64,000 nt of DNA from Chitinophagaceae bacterium (GTDB taxonomy: Bacteria > Bacteroidota > Bacteroidia > Chitinophagales > REEL01). The stretch lies in assembly GCA_007695095.1 (NCBI GenBank), contig REEL01000111.1, forward strand, positions 1 through 64,000. Direction: 5' to 3'. The notes below the pieces were generated by a model. The model was not told where the DNA came from. It made no database searches and worked only from the letters and a program-made list of their open reading frames with translations. Of the stretch, positions 9,120 to 19,890 are shown in pieces (the first letter of the stretch is position 1; the number at the start of each line of letters is the position of its first letter). The translations under genes were made by a program, and so were the position numbers.

Positions 9120-10460
9120 TTACTCCGTAAGTAAAATTTCATTCTTTTCTGTTATTCTGGACTCAAACTGAATTCCGGCAGCAGGAACCAAATCTTTTTC
9201 AATTATTTCTACACTCTGCCTAAAAGATTGTCTCAGCCTGTGTATTAAGTTTTCTCCGGAAACCTTAAAAGAATCTGCATTTACAATGACATCCGGCAAA
9301 GGCAAAATCTCATATACCGGCTTATTTTCCCGGTAGTATCTGTGTACCCAGGTTGGGGTATAAGTTATAGCTTTAATTTGTATCTGCCCTGTAGTGTGAT
9401 TTTTGTTTACTTCTATGTTTAAAATAACACCGTCTTCTGTGTATCTGTTATTTAACGTTTCATAGCGCTGATTGGAAATAAAATTCCCCAAAGAATAGGC
9501 CACAACTGTTATGTGGCTGTCTATTGGTGATTGAATAATTTTAACAGGTTGCAATACGTGTGGGTGACTTCCAAAAATTATATCAACCCCCATGCGGTTA
9601 AGAGAGTCTGCAATTTCCCGTTGAAAATGATTTTCGCTTCGATGGTATTCATTTCCCCAATGCAGGTAAAAAATAATTACCTCAGCCCCTTTAGATTTCA
9701 TGGAATCGACAGTTACTTTCATTTCCTTAAAAGCATCATTAAGCTTTTCATAATCAAAAGAGTTAATTAAGTTTTGATGTTCCTTTTTTACAATTAAACC
9801 ATTTATAGTTTTTTGGTTGTTGACTTTAGGGGATTCATAAGTATAAGAGGTAAAGCCAATCGTAATCTCGTTTTTATTTTTAAGTATAAAATTATCGGTA
9901 AGCGTGTCTTTTCGTGTACCTGCACTCAGTAACTTGTTTTTTTCCAATACGCTCAGTGTTCTCAACATACCTTCACCTCCCATATCATACAAATGATTGT
10001 TTGCAGTGGAAATAATGTGAAATCCGGCAATTTTAAGTGCTTCTGCCAATGCATCCGGAGTATTGAATTTCGGGTACCCGCTGTATGGTCTGCCGGATCC
10101 GGCAAGAGTTGTTTCCAGATTTCCAATCAGAATGTCAGAAGCATTAAAATACGGACTCAGAAAGGCAAAATTATTTGTAAAGTCATATGTGCTGTCGTTA
10201 ACTCTCTGGGCATTTATTTGCGTTTGATGAACCATTATATCTCCAACCGCACTAATCGTTAAAGTTGTGTATTTTGGCTGCCTCTCTTTCGTTGAATCTA
10301 CTACTTTGACAGAACTTACATACTCATCGAAAGTTGTGGTTTTAGTATCGGCAGAAGTGCAGGCATTTAAAACAGAAAAACCAAATGCTAAGACAAGAAT
10401 TAGCGATATTCTATAGTGGCCTGAAAACAGGCTTTTCCAAAAAATGATATTAGATAACAT
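9120..10460 (-). CDS. CapA family protein (metallophosphatase-like)
   Basis: A 446-residue protein with an N-terminal hydrophobic segment ending VLNACTS, which resembles a lipobox and suggests an envelope lipoprotein. The CapA core starts with ISAVGDIMVH, continues with GNLETTL and NNHLYDMGGEG, and ends with FGSHPHVLQP and AYSLGNFISNQ. These are the conserved metal-binding blocks of the calcineurin-like CapA/PgsA family, known from poly-gamma-glutamate and capsule synthesis. No other capsule genes are adjacent, so a role beyond the family level is not supported. Confidence 0.88.
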   Translation of the reverse strand: MLSNIIFWKSLFSGHYRISLILVLAFGFSVLNACTSADTKTTTFDEYVSSVKVVDSTKERQPKYTTLTISAVGDIMVHQTQINAQRVNDSTYDFTNNFAFLSPYFNASDILIGNLETTLAGSGRPYSGYPKFNTPDALAEALKIAGFHIISTANNHLYDMGGEGMLRTLSVLEKNKLLSAGTRKDTLTDNFILKNKNEITIGFTSYTYESPKVNNQKTINGLIVKKEHQNLINSFDYEKLNDAFKEMKVTVDSMKSKGAEVIIFYLHWGNEYHRSENHFQREIADSLNRMGVDIIFGSHPHVLQPVKIIQSPIDSHITVVAYSLGNFISNQRYETLNNRYTEDGVILNIEVNKNHTTGQIQIKAITYTPTWVHRYYRENKPVYEILPLPDVIVNADSFKVSGENLIHRLRQSFRQSVEIIEKDLVPAAGIQFESRITEKNEILLTE

Positions 10461-10533
10461 CTATAGGAGTCGTTTGTTAAGGTATACGAATTTAACAAAT
10501 AAAGGATATCTATCTAAGGATTATGATTTTAAG

Positions 10534-11244
10534 TTAATCAAAATATTCAGGGTTTAGCAATGCTACCGATCGAATAGATTGAAAATCTTTCAAGTGTATT
10601 CTGTAATATTCGATTAATTTATTCAGCAGGAAATTTTTTACTTTTTCATTAAAATGTAGTGTACTTTCTTTTTGTAGTAATGCATTTAGAAAAGAAGTAG
10701 CCGGACCTTCAATGATGTCTGCATAGTCAGGTTTTGAATCACAAAAAACACCCTCTCTCATGTCGAAATATCGTTTATTTTTCCCTTCGTTTTGAGGTTG
10801 AAAACCAAGAATTTCTGATAGGTTTAGTAAAAAGTGAAAGACAAAGTCATTTTGATTACCTGAATTTTCCAATGTAAGTATGTCTCCATAAACAAATTCA
10901 AAAATTTGCTCATTGAAGATGTCTTCAGGCAGGGAGCGATACAGAATTTCTGCGATAAAAATGGCAGTAGTACTTTTTGATATACTATTTGGAATTTTTG
11001 TTATAACCGGATTGGGGTAAGCCTCTTTTATTCGTTGAAGGGATCTGTTTTCTTTAAAATAAAAAACGATGTCCAGTGGTTGAAGGTGCTGGAAAAGACT
11101 GTTGTTCATTCGGCTTTTTGTTGTTCGAACTCCATTTATTATAAATGATTGTAACCCTTTGTCCTGTGTTAAAATCTTGCATATAATGCTGGTGTCACCA
11201 TATTTTATATGATGCAATACAATTCCTTTTGTTTTATGCAACAT
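10534..11244 (-). CDS. recO: DNA repair protein RecO
   Basis: A 236-residue protein with the RecO N-terminal OB-fold (MLHKTKGIVLHHIKYGDTSI) and the helical C-terminal domain of the Bacteroidota type. RecO loads RecA onto SSB-coated single-stranded DNA in the RecFOR pathway. It starts 14 bases after the porZ-like gene on the same strand. recO-porZ adjacency recurs in Bacteroidota, and this arrangement supports both calls. Confidence 0.92.
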   Translation of the reverse strand: MLHKTKGIVLHHIKYGDTSIICKILTQDKGLQSFIINGVRTTKSRMNNSLFQHLQPLDIVFYFKENRSLQRIKEAYPNPVITKIPNSISKSTTAIFIAEILYRSLPEDIFNEQIFEFVYGDILTLENSGNQNDFVFHFLLNLSEILGFQPQNEGKNKRYFDMREGVFCDSKPDYADIIEGPATSFLNALLQKESTLHFNEKVKNFLLNKLIEYYRIHLKDFQSIRSVALLNPEYFD

Positions 11245-11258
11245 ATAACAATTTCCTT

Positions 11259-13607
11259 TTAGCGGACAAAAAATATTTTACTAACCATAGTTTCTTCTCC
11301 GGTACTGTTTGTACTAAAAACCAGATAAACGCCGGATTTTGCTTGTCCTCCGTTGAGTCTGTTGCCGTCCCATATTGCCTGTCCGCCTAAAGCACGGGTT
11401 TGATAAACCAGCATTCCGTTCACATCTGTTATTCGTACATCAGCATTGTTTACTAAGCCTTTTATTGCAATGGGGCCGCTGTATTCAGGTCTGACAGGAT
11501 TAGGATATACCAGTACATTTTCGTGCGTTTCACCTCCTCCGGTTGCATCACTTTTATACGATACTATTCCTTTATCTGTACCAATAAATACCTCCCCATT
11601 TGAATCCTGTATAGATATTGAGGTTATTACATTAGAAAGTAGCGGACTGTTATTAACCGTAAAATGGTGAATTTCTTCTGTTCCATCGGCTGATACCAGA
11701 AATATTCCGTTATTGGTTCCTACCCATTTTCTGTTAGCTCCGTCTACGGCAATAGCATTTACTCTTTCTGCTTCAAAAAGATATCCTGCAAAGCCGTCAA
11801 CAACAGTGGTGATTTGCTGTGCATCACAACCCTGATCGCTTAATACTTGTCCGGCACAGAAAAAAACAGCCACCCCTTCGGCTGTTCCAACCCAGATTCT
11901 ACCCTCTTTATCTTCGGCTATGCTTAATACATCCGCTGAGGGTAAATTACCATTGCCGGAACCTGTTCCCAGTAATCGGGATTGATTATTTGAATTGTTT
12001 TCGAGGTCTCCATTTTCAGAAAAAACAAAAAGACCGTGAGTGTTAGATCTTGAAACAATAAACCATTTTTGATTTCTGCTGTCGACGATTACATCTGTTA
12101 GGGTATTTATACCGCCCGGTGGGCGAAAGTTAAACCATTTATCATCTGCCGTTTTAACTGCAACCGGGTCCGGTGCCAAAAAGTTACTTATCCACAGGTT
12201 TCCGTTTCTGTCAAAAGCTAATCCTGTAATGTTAGTTCTTAATGCATCACCCAAAGCAGCCTGTAAAGGACTGTTATATTGACTGTAGATAGATAATTCA
12301 TCATTTTTCCAGCGTATCAATCCATTGTAAAAAGAAGCAAAGTAGATTTCTTTTTCATTATTGGGATTAGGGGCAAGATTTATAATATTAAAAACGGTAT
12401 CCAAAATTGGGCGGTTAAAACGATTGTAGGAATTCCACCAATTTCCGGTATATTCTAAAAAGCCATCTCTGTTGAAGGTATAGTTCCATGAGAGATTTGC
12501 TCCACCCGGTGCAACATAAGTTCTGCCATTTCGGGAGCTCATTCTGAAAACCCTTGATGTCCCCGGACTGTTGGGCCGGATTTGACTAACTGAATTAGGA
12601 CTCAAGCGTACCAATCCTCTGAAAACATCTGCAACCCAAAGAACCCCACTTTCATCAAAAAGTGCATCTGAAGGTCTGACAATAGAATTATTTGTATAAA
12701 TTAAGCCATCTAAATCGGTGTCATATACCAAAATCCGACTGTCTATTACATCTTCATTGTCAATTTTTTCCTGCGGTAATATCAATTTATTATTGGAAAT
12801 GCGCATTCTGTTAGTACGCCAGTTTGCTTCATCAAAAACAATTTCCCATCCGCTACTTCCTTTTTTTAGCAAACGGTTATTCAACATTGCAAAAAGGCGG
12901 TTATCATAGGTAATAATGTTTTGCACTTCACCGGGCATTAAATCACCGGTATGTGGCTCCCATGACCAAAATTGAAAATTTGCTAAAATTGGGGCATCTA
13001 AAGGGGCCTTTCTAATTCCCTGAGAGGTAGCTGCATAAATAGTATCTTCCAAAAAACTCACATTATTTACACGTAGTGGGTCTCCATCTTCCCCTATATA
13101 GTAGGTATCAGCTATTTCATAAGACTCTAAATCAAGCAAAACAATTCCGAAAGCGGTCGATAAATAGGCAATTTCTTCTTTAATTGTCACATTTAAAATC
13201 CTTTTATCACCTAATATATTAGCTCTTAAAATATCAGAAACATTAGTAAACCGGCCATTTTTTAAAATGTCGATATTGCTGTTTTCGTAAATGATAATCA
13301 GCTTTTCAAGTTCTTCATGATACTTCAGTATGGTGACATCTGTATCGGCCAGACCACTGTTTTTATCAAATAGCTTGTTTGCCCTGTCAGACTTTCCATG
13401 AGAAAAAAAGAAAATGCTGGTTGCACAATACACATATTCGTTGTCTATGGCCAGAGAGTAAGCGTTTTGATGTGGTACATGAACATTCCAACTGCCTATA
13501 GGCCTTGAAAAACCAATAATAGTAGTAGAGAAGAAAAAAAATACAATTAAATAAAAGAATCTTTTGCTTCCTTTGTTGCGAGCCTGTCCGCTTTGATGAA
13601 TTAACAT
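11259..13607 (-). CDS. porZ: PorZ-like beta-propeller protein with T9SS sorting domain
   Basis: A surface protein of 782 residues from the ATG at 13607. A signal peptide is followed by two propeller domains (recurring LWVADVFRGLVRL-, LWISNFLAPDP- and RIWVGTAEGVAVF-like blades, as in two-component-regulator propellers). The C terminus is a type A sorting domain, VLVYPNPVRPEYSGPIAIKG. The architecture matches PorZ, a component of the T9SS attachment complex with PorU and PorV, and recO lies just downstream. The frame stays open to 13649, but a TATTTTTG promoter element at 13639-13646 falls inside that extension, which supports 13607 as the start. Confidence 0.85.
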   Translation of the reverse strand: MLIHQSGQARNKGSKRFFYLIVFFFFSTTIIGFSRPIGSWNVHVPHQNAYSLAIDNEYVYCATSIFFFSHGKSDRANKLFDKNSGLADTDVTILKYHEELEKLIIIYENSNIDILKNGRFTNVSDILRANILGDKRILNVTIKEEIAYLSTAFGIVLLDLESYEIADTYYIGEDGDPLRVNNVSFLEDTIYAATSQGIRKAPLDAPILANFQFWSWEPHTGDLMPGEVQNIITYDNRLFAMLNNRLLKKGSSGWEIVFDEANWRTNRMRISNNKLILPQEKIDNEDVIDSRILVYDTDLDGLIYTNNSIVRPSDALFDESGVLWVADVFRGLVRLSPNSVSQIRPNSPGTSRVFRMSSRNGRTYVAPGGANLSWNYTFNRDGFLEYTGNWWNSYNRFNRPILDTVFNIINLAPNPNNEKEIYFASFYNGLIRWKNDELSIYSQYNSPLQAALGDALRTNITGLAFDRNGNLWISNFLAPDPVAVKTADDKWFNFRPPGGINTLTDVIVDSRNQKWFIVSRSNTHGLFVFSENGDLENNSNNQSRLLGTGSGNGNLPSADVLSIAEDKEGRIWVGTAEGVAVFFCAGQVLSDQGCDAQQITTVVDGFAGYLFEAERVNAIAVDGANRKWVGTNNGIFLVSADGTEEIHHFTVNNSPLLSNVITSISIQDSNGEVFIGTDKGIVSYKSDATGGGETHENVLVYPNPVRPEYSGPIAIKGLVNNADVRITDVNGMLVYQTRALGGQAIWDGNRLNGGQAKSGVYLVFSTNSTGEETMVSKIFFVR

Positions 13608-13638
13608 AAATAAATTAAGTAACAAAAATCGAGTATAA

Positions 13639-13646
13639 CAAAAATA
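13639..13646 (-). promoter_or_regulatory. putative porZ-recO promoter -7 element
   Basis: The minus strand reads TATTTTTG, an exact TAnnTTTG match. Transcription would begin near 13632, about 25 bases ahead of the chosen porZ start at 13607, and would cover recO as well. Confidence 0.45.
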
Positions 13647-13746
13647 CAAACGAAATCTATCAATTACTATTATAATATGGTAAAGAGTTCGATTTTCTTC
13701 ATGTTTTTCATGCTTACTTTACCAATATATTTTCAGACTTCAATAG

Positions 13747-15768
<2,022 letters not shown>

Positions 15769-15794
15769 GAAGGTCTCAGAAATTTTAATTTGCT

Positions 15795-16379
15795 TTATAA
15801 TCCAACCATAAAGCCAACCCTTATAACAGGATTTCTGTTGACGGAATATTGGCTTTGTAAAAGGTCAAACAGAGCCATAAAGTAAAACGCAGAATTTCTT
15901 CCAACCGGTTGAGCATAACCTCCACCTAAATAGAAAGCATCTACGTTTAAGCGTCCTCTTTCTACAATTCCTCCTGTATTGTCAATTACAAAGCCTTCCA
16001 GGTTTATAACTTCATATTCCGCATGTGCAAAGAAGTTTTCTAAAATGTAAAAGCGGCTAAATACGCTGCCTCCGTAAATATTTGTGCTGAAATTATAAGG
16101 TCTGTAATTAAAATATTGATAAATTCCTCCTAAACCTAAAGCCAGACGGTCTGTTACAAAATAACCTGCCATGGGAGATACATTAACATAAGTATATGTA
16201 CCAAATCCGGCACCTATACCTCCGCCCATAAAAAATCTGTCCCATTGAAATCCCCTATCCCGCTGAGAAGGTCTGTCCTCTCGCTCCATTTCTTCTTCAA
16301 GGAATTCAATTTTTTCTTCTGCTTGCAATAAAAAAACAGAAGTAGTAAACATAAGAAAAGCTAAAAAAATGATGCGCAT
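15795..16379 (-). CDS. outer-membrane beta-barrel protein, hypothetical
   Basis: A 194-residue secreted protein with a signal peptide (MRIIFLAFLMFTTSVFLLQA), an acidic linker rich in Glu and Arg (about residues 20-45) and alternating aromatic/glycine strands to the end (GGGIGAGFGTYTYV, GLGGIYQYFNYRPY). The C terminus, VIRVGFMVGL, looks like a final barrel strand. The pattern fits the small outer-membrane beta-barrel class common in Bacteroidota. No specific function can be given. Confidence 0.65.
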   Translation of the reverse strand: MRIIFLAFLMFTTSVFLLQAEEKIEFLEEEMEREDRPSQRDRGFQWDRFFMGGGIGAGFGTYTYVNVSPMAGYFVTDRLALGLGGIYQYFNYRPYNFSTNIYGGSVFSRFYILENFFAHAEYEVINLEGFVIDNTGGIVERGRLNVDAFYLGGGYAQPVGRNSAFYFMALFDLLQSQYSVNRNPVIRVGFMVGL

Positions 16380-16442
16380 AGACTAAATTATAGGTGTAAA
16401 ACGGCTTTTTAAGAAAACAATTTTATAAAAACTCTTTTACTT

Positions 16443-16471
16443 TAAACTTACGAATTGAAAACTTTGTTCAA
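16443..16471 (-). promoter_or_regulatory. putative promoter of the beta-barrel gene
   Basis: On the minus strand a TTG (16469-16471) is followed after 18 bases by TAAGTTTA (16443-16450), close to the TAnnTTTG consensus with one mismatch. It lies about 65 bases ahead of the beta-barrel gene. Confidence 0.35.
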
Positions 16472-16522
16472 TATCTTTGATTTATTGCTTTTTTAAGCCG
16501 GAAATAATTATTCATTTAACAT

Positions 16523-16540
16523 AGTGATATGGGTATCACT
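16523..16540. promoter_or_regulatory. inverted repeat upstream of glyA, possible operator
   Basis: AGTGATA and TATCACT form a perfect 7-base inverted repeat around a 4-base TGGG spacer. It ends eight bases before the glyA TAAATTTG element and covers the expected -33 region. This is a typical size and position for a dimeric repressor or activator site. The factor is unknown. Confidence 0.45.
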
Positions 16541-16548
16541 TAATTTAT

Positions 16549-16556
16549 TAAATTTG
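16549..16556 (+). promoter_or_regulatory. putative glyA promoter -7 element
   Basis: TAAATTTG matches TAnnTTTG exactly and lies 22 bases before the glyA start codon. A dyad at 16523-16540 covers the position of the -33 element. Confidence 0.55.
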
Positions 16557-16578
16557 TTAAAAATACGAGTTTTTAGTC

Positions 16579-17850
16579 ATGAGAGATAATGAAATATTTG
16601 AAATCATCAAAGATGAATCACAAAGACAAAGAGAGGGGCTTGAGCTAATTGCTTCAGAAAATTTTGTCAGCGACCAGGTTATGGAAGCGATGGGTAGCGT
16701 AATGACCAATAAGTATGCAGAGGGATATCCCGGTAAACGATACTATGGAGGGTGTATTCATGTTGATCGTTCTGAGACACTTGCTATTGAAAGAGCAAAA
16801 ACTCTTTTTGGAGCAGAATATGCCAATGTTCAACCCCATTCCGGAGCACAGGCAAATGCAGCGGTAATGCTTGCTTTACTGAATCCGGGAGATTCTATTT
16901 TAGGTTTTGATTTATCTCATGGCGGTCACCTGACTCATGGTTCACTAGTGAACTTTAGCGGTAAGCTTTACAAACCCCACTTTTATGGTGTTGAAGAAGA
17001 AACCGGACTTATAGATATGGATAAAGTTGAAAAAACAGCTATGGAAGTTAAGCCAAAGCTGATTATCTGCGGGGCTTCAGCTTATTCAAGAGATTGGGAT
17101 TATGTAAGGTTTAGTGATATTGCCAAAAAGTGCGGAGCTTTCTTATTAGCCGATATATCACACCCTTCCGGAATAATTGCCAAAGGATTGTTGAATGATC
17201 CTTTACATTACTGCGATGTTATAACAACGACAACTCATAAAACCTTGAGAGGTCCAAGAGGAGGCTTAATTTTAATGGGTCAGGATTATGAAAATCCTAT
17301 GGGTCTAAAAACGCCTAAGGGTGTTGTGAGAAAAATGTCTTCGATCTTTGATTCAGCAGTTTTCCCCGGAACCCAGGGCGGACCATTGGAACACGTAATT
17401 GCTGCTAAAGCTGTTGCCTTTCACGAAGCACTGACAGATGAGTTCATGACATACACGGTACAGGTGTTAAAAAATGCAAAGGCAATGTCTGAAAGCTTTA
17501 TGGAAAAAGGCTATAAGCTTATTTCAGGAGGTACGGACAATCACCTTATGCTGATAGATTTGCGTTCAAAGAATATCACCGGAAAGCAGGCTGAAGCTGT
17601 TTTAGGAGAAGCGGATATAACCATTAATAAAAACATGGTTCCTTTTGACGATAAATCTCCTTTTGTAACTTCAGGAATGAGGTTAGGAACTGCTGCTCTT
17701 ACTACACGAGGAATGAAAGAGTCGGATATGAAGCAAATTGTAGAATGGATTGACACCTTAATTCTCAATAAAGAGAATACAAATACGATAGAAAAAACAA
17801 AAAAGGAAGTCCATGATTTTGCCATCAACTTTCCGGTTTTTACTTGGTAG
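16579..17850 (+). CDS. glyA: serine hydroxymethyltransferase
   Basis: PLP-dependent enzyme interconverting serine plus tetrahydrofolate with glycine plus 5,10-methylene-tetrahydrofolate. The 423-residue protein begins with [15 protein letters not shown], contains HLTHGS and the PLP-lysine motif [16 protein letters not shown] (Lys221), and ends normally. An exact promoter box and a possible operator precede it. Its last 38 bases overlap the start of the next gene in another frame, which suggests translational coupling. Confidence 0.97.
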   Translation: MRDNEIFEIIKDESQRQREGLELIASENFVSDQVMEAMGSVMTNKYAEGYPGKRYYGGCIHVDRSETLAIERAKTLFGAEYANVQPHSGAQANAAVMLALLNPGDSILGFDLSHGGHLTHGSLVNFSGKLYKPHFYGVEEETGLIDMDKVEKTAMEVKPKLIICGASAYSRDWDYVRFSDIAKKCGAFLLADISHPSGIIAKGLLNDPLHYCDVITTTTHKTLRGPRGGLILMGQDYENPMGLKTPKGVVRKMSSIFDSAVFPGTQGGPLEHVIAAKAVAFHEALTDEFMTYTVQVLKNAKAMSESFMEKGYKLISGGTDNHLMLIDLRSKNITGKQAEAVLGEADITINKNMVPFDDKSPFVTSGMRLGTAALTTRGMKESDMKQIVEWIDTLILNKENTNTIEKTKKEVHDFAINFPVFTW

Positions 17851-18733
17851 ATTTATACTGATATTTCTAGTTTATTGTTTTTTTACTTTTAAAATAACCG
17901 CAAACTCTAAGTATGATTTCAGTTATGAATTTAGCCAACTGATAAAGGAAAAAAATTATACTGAAGCCTTAGAAGCTGTCCATAAAAGATTTCCTGTTTC
18001 AAGTGATTTGAAATTCTTCAATTTATCTTTAGTTGAAGTTCATGCAGGAAACGGGGATGCTGCACTTGACTATCTGAACCAAATTGTCTTTCCTGAAAAA
18101 TTGTCAGAATTCGTTTTTTTAAAGTCTTTTGCACTGTTTTTAGAAGCAAGCTTTGAGGAGACAAAAAACTATTTAGAAGAAAAATCGGGGATGCTAAATG
18201 AAAATAAAAAATTGGCAAATGTCTACCTGAAAAGCCTTTTAGAGCTTACTGACTATCAAAAAGCAGTTCTATTTTTAGATACCACACAAGCTTTTGACAA
18301 AGACCAAAAGCAATTTCACCTCTGGAGCATTATTTTTTATCACGGAATAGAAGATTGTAAAAATGTAGCTGCACATGCTATGGAACTTTACAATTCGCAA
18401 CAAAACCCGGGTTTCTATAAAGCCGGACTGCTAAGTCTTGCTTGCGCAAAAGAGTGGGAAATCGTTCAGCGTTATATTGAAAGGGAATCTGAAAATAATT
18501 TGAATGATACCGTTGCATTTATTAACTGGCTTTCTCATAATCAGTTTCAGCATAAAAATCAGGAAAATAAAGACAGGGCCTTTCGGTCTTATGTCAATTT
18601 TAAACAAAATCCTCAGCAGCTTTTAATGTTAGTACTGCACTTTTTGTATCAGCAATGGCTTTACCTTTTACTTATAAGTCTTTTATTTATCTGGTATTTT
18701 TTTCTTGTTCCGAAAAAAAAGAGCAAATTATAA
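17813..18733 (+). CDS. membrane-anchored TPR-like protein, hypothetical
   Basis: A 306-residue protein with an N-terminal hydrophobic signal/anchor (residues 5-30), a middle of helical TPR-like repeats ([40 protein letters not shown]) and a C-terminal transmembrane helix followed by a basic tail (VPKKKSKL). The ATG lies inside the end of glyA (38-base overlap) behind AAAGGAAGT, a good ribosome site, so it is probably translated with glyA. Nothing in the sequence ties it to one-carbon metabolism. The orientation, with the repeats in the periplasm, is inferred from the signal and tail. Confidence 0.65.
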   Translation: MILPSTFRFLLGRFILIFLVYCFFTFKITANSKYDFSYEFSQLIKEKNYTEALEAVHKRFPVSSDLKFFNLSLVEVHAGNGDAALDYLNQIVFPEKLSEFVFLKSFALFLEASFEETKNYLEEKSGMLNENKKLANVYLKSLLELTDYQKAVLFLDTTQAFDKDQKQFHLWSIIFYHGIEDCKNVAAHAMELYNSQQNPGFYKAGLLSLACAKEWEIVQRYIERESENNLNDTVAFINWLSHNQFQHKNQENKDRAFRSYVNFKQNPQQLLMLVLHFLYQQWLYLLLISLLFIWYFFLVPKKKSKL

Positions 18734-18775
18734 TAACTATTTAAAGTCTTTTTAGCGATTTTTTCATCATAGTTG

Positions 18776-18807
18776 GGTGTAAAATTCCACACTTTTTTTA
18801 ATTTTAT
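18776..18807 (+). terminator. weak possible terminator after the glyA operon
   Basis: A short stem of about four base pairs, GTGT with ACAC, lies just before a run of T residues. It sits some 45 bases after the stop codon of the TPR-like gene. The stem is short, so the call is tentative. Confidence 0.25.
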
Positions 18808-18842
18808 TTATATAGATTAAAGACAATAAAATCAGCCAGGTA

Positions 18843-18850
18843 TAGCTTTG
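18843..18850 (+). promoter_or_regulatory. possible promoter element of the DUF4382 gene
   Basis: TAGCTTTG is an exact TAnnTTTG match about 85 bases before the DUF4382 start. No -33 TTG is found at the normal distance. The leader includes an AT-rich dyad at 18896-18912 (AAGAAAA, TTTTCTT). Confidence 0.35.
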
Positions 18851-18934
18851 AGTTTCAATGTTGTCTTTTGGCTGCATTATTGAACAGCATATTACAAGAA
18901 AAATATTTTCTTATATAATTTAAATGTATATCTG

Positions 18935-19690
18935 ATGAAAAAATTAATGATTGTTTTAGCTGTATTGGCTTTTGGTCTTGCAGCATGTAATAAGGATGAA
19001 AAAAATGGTGAAGCAAAAGTAGAGTTCCGCCTGATTGATGCACCTGAGCTTTATGATGAGGTGAATGTACACATTATTGGTCTGGAACTTATAAGACCCG
19101 GAGGGCCTGTCAGTTTAGCGGTTAACCCGGGGGTTTATAACTTATTGGACTTTACCAATGGGAACGATACTATAATTGCGACAGATTTTATTCCGGCCGG
19201 AAAATTAAATCAAATAAGATTGATTTTAGGTGAGGACAGCAATACGATTGTAAAAAATGGAGTCGTTCACCCTTTAAGTACTCCAAGTGCACAACAATCC
19301 GGTTTAAAAGTGAATGTAAACCATGATTTGGTAGAAGACATGGAATATGTTTTTTGGATAGATTTTGATGCTTCTAAATCTATAGTTGAAACCGGCGCAG
19401 GAGCATTTATTCTAAAACCGGTTTTGAGAGTATTTCTGGATGGTGTTTTTGGAACTCTTTCCGGCAATGTTTCTCCCGTCTTGCAACCGACTGCCGTCTC
19501 AGCTATTACAGGGTCGGATACTATTTCTACCTTTATAGACCCCAGTGGCGGATTTTATATTATGGGTCTTGATGCCGGTACTTATGAGGTTTTAATTACG
19601 CCTCCGGCTCCTGCTAATGATACGATTATATCAAATGTTGATATCGTAAATGGACAAAATACCGATTTAGGTACGGTACAACTAAACTAA
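18935..19690 (+). CDS. DUF4382 domain lipoprotein
   Basis: A 251-residue lipoprotein: the signal MKKLMIVLAVLAFGLAAC ends at a lipobox cysteine (Cys18). It is followed by a DUF4382 domain (about residues 25-170), with the family pattern VEFRLIDAPELYDEVNVHI, then YNLLDFTNGND and IPAGKLNQIRLIL. A C-terminal beta-rich segment (about 175-250) resembles a carboxypeptidase-regulatory-like fold (GGFYIMGLDAGTYEVLITPP). DUF4382 lipoproteins are common in Bacteroidota and have no assigned function. A strong terminator follows. Confidence 0.85.
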   Translation: MKKLMIVLAVLAFGLAACNKDEKNGEAKVEFRLIDAPELYDEVNVHIIGLELIRPGGPVSLAVNPGVYNLLDFTNGNDTIIATDFIPAGKLNQIRLILGEDSNTIVKNGVVHPLSTPSAQQSGLKVNVNHDLVEDMEYVFWIDFDASKSIVETGAGAFILKPVLRVFLDGVFGTLSGNVSPVLQPTAVSAITGSDTISTFIDPSGGFYIMGLDAGTYEVLITPPAPANDTIISNVDIVNGQNTDLGTVQLN

Positions 19691-19717
19691 CTATGTGGAC
19701 GGATATGCCAGTCTGAT

Positions 19718-19753
19718 AAAAATCAGGGTAAAAGCTTTTACCCTGATTTTTTA
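19718..19753. terminator. strong intrinsic terminator, palindromic
   Basis: AAAAATCAGGGTAAAAG (19718-19734) is followed directly by its exact reverse complement (19735-19751) and a T run. The 17-base arms give a stable hairpin ending transcription of the DUF4382 gene. The flanking A and T runs let it work in both directions. Confidence 0.85.
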
Positions 19754-19810
19754 TTTTACAATTTTACTGAAAGCTTACAGCTAAGTGTTATAAAAACTAT
19801 TATTTAATAA

Positions 19811-19866
19811 AAAAGAGTATGAGTTGTATCAGCTTTTGTTCACTGACCTAACCCATACTCCTTTTT
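19811..19866 (-). terminator. terminator of the large T9SS cargo gene
   Basis: Arms at 19815-19825 and 19850-19860 pair over 11 bases with one mismatch. On the minus strand the hairpin ends in CTTTTTT just past the stop codon region of the 1574-residue gene. The loop is about 24 bases. Confidence 0.6.
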
Positions 19867-19890
19867 CTAAAGCCTTATTTTCCTTACGGT

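Noticed and set aside
16380-16578. Riboswitch upstream of glyA
   Set aside because: No glycine, SAM or purine riboswitch pattern could be recognised; only the short operator-like dyad is supported.
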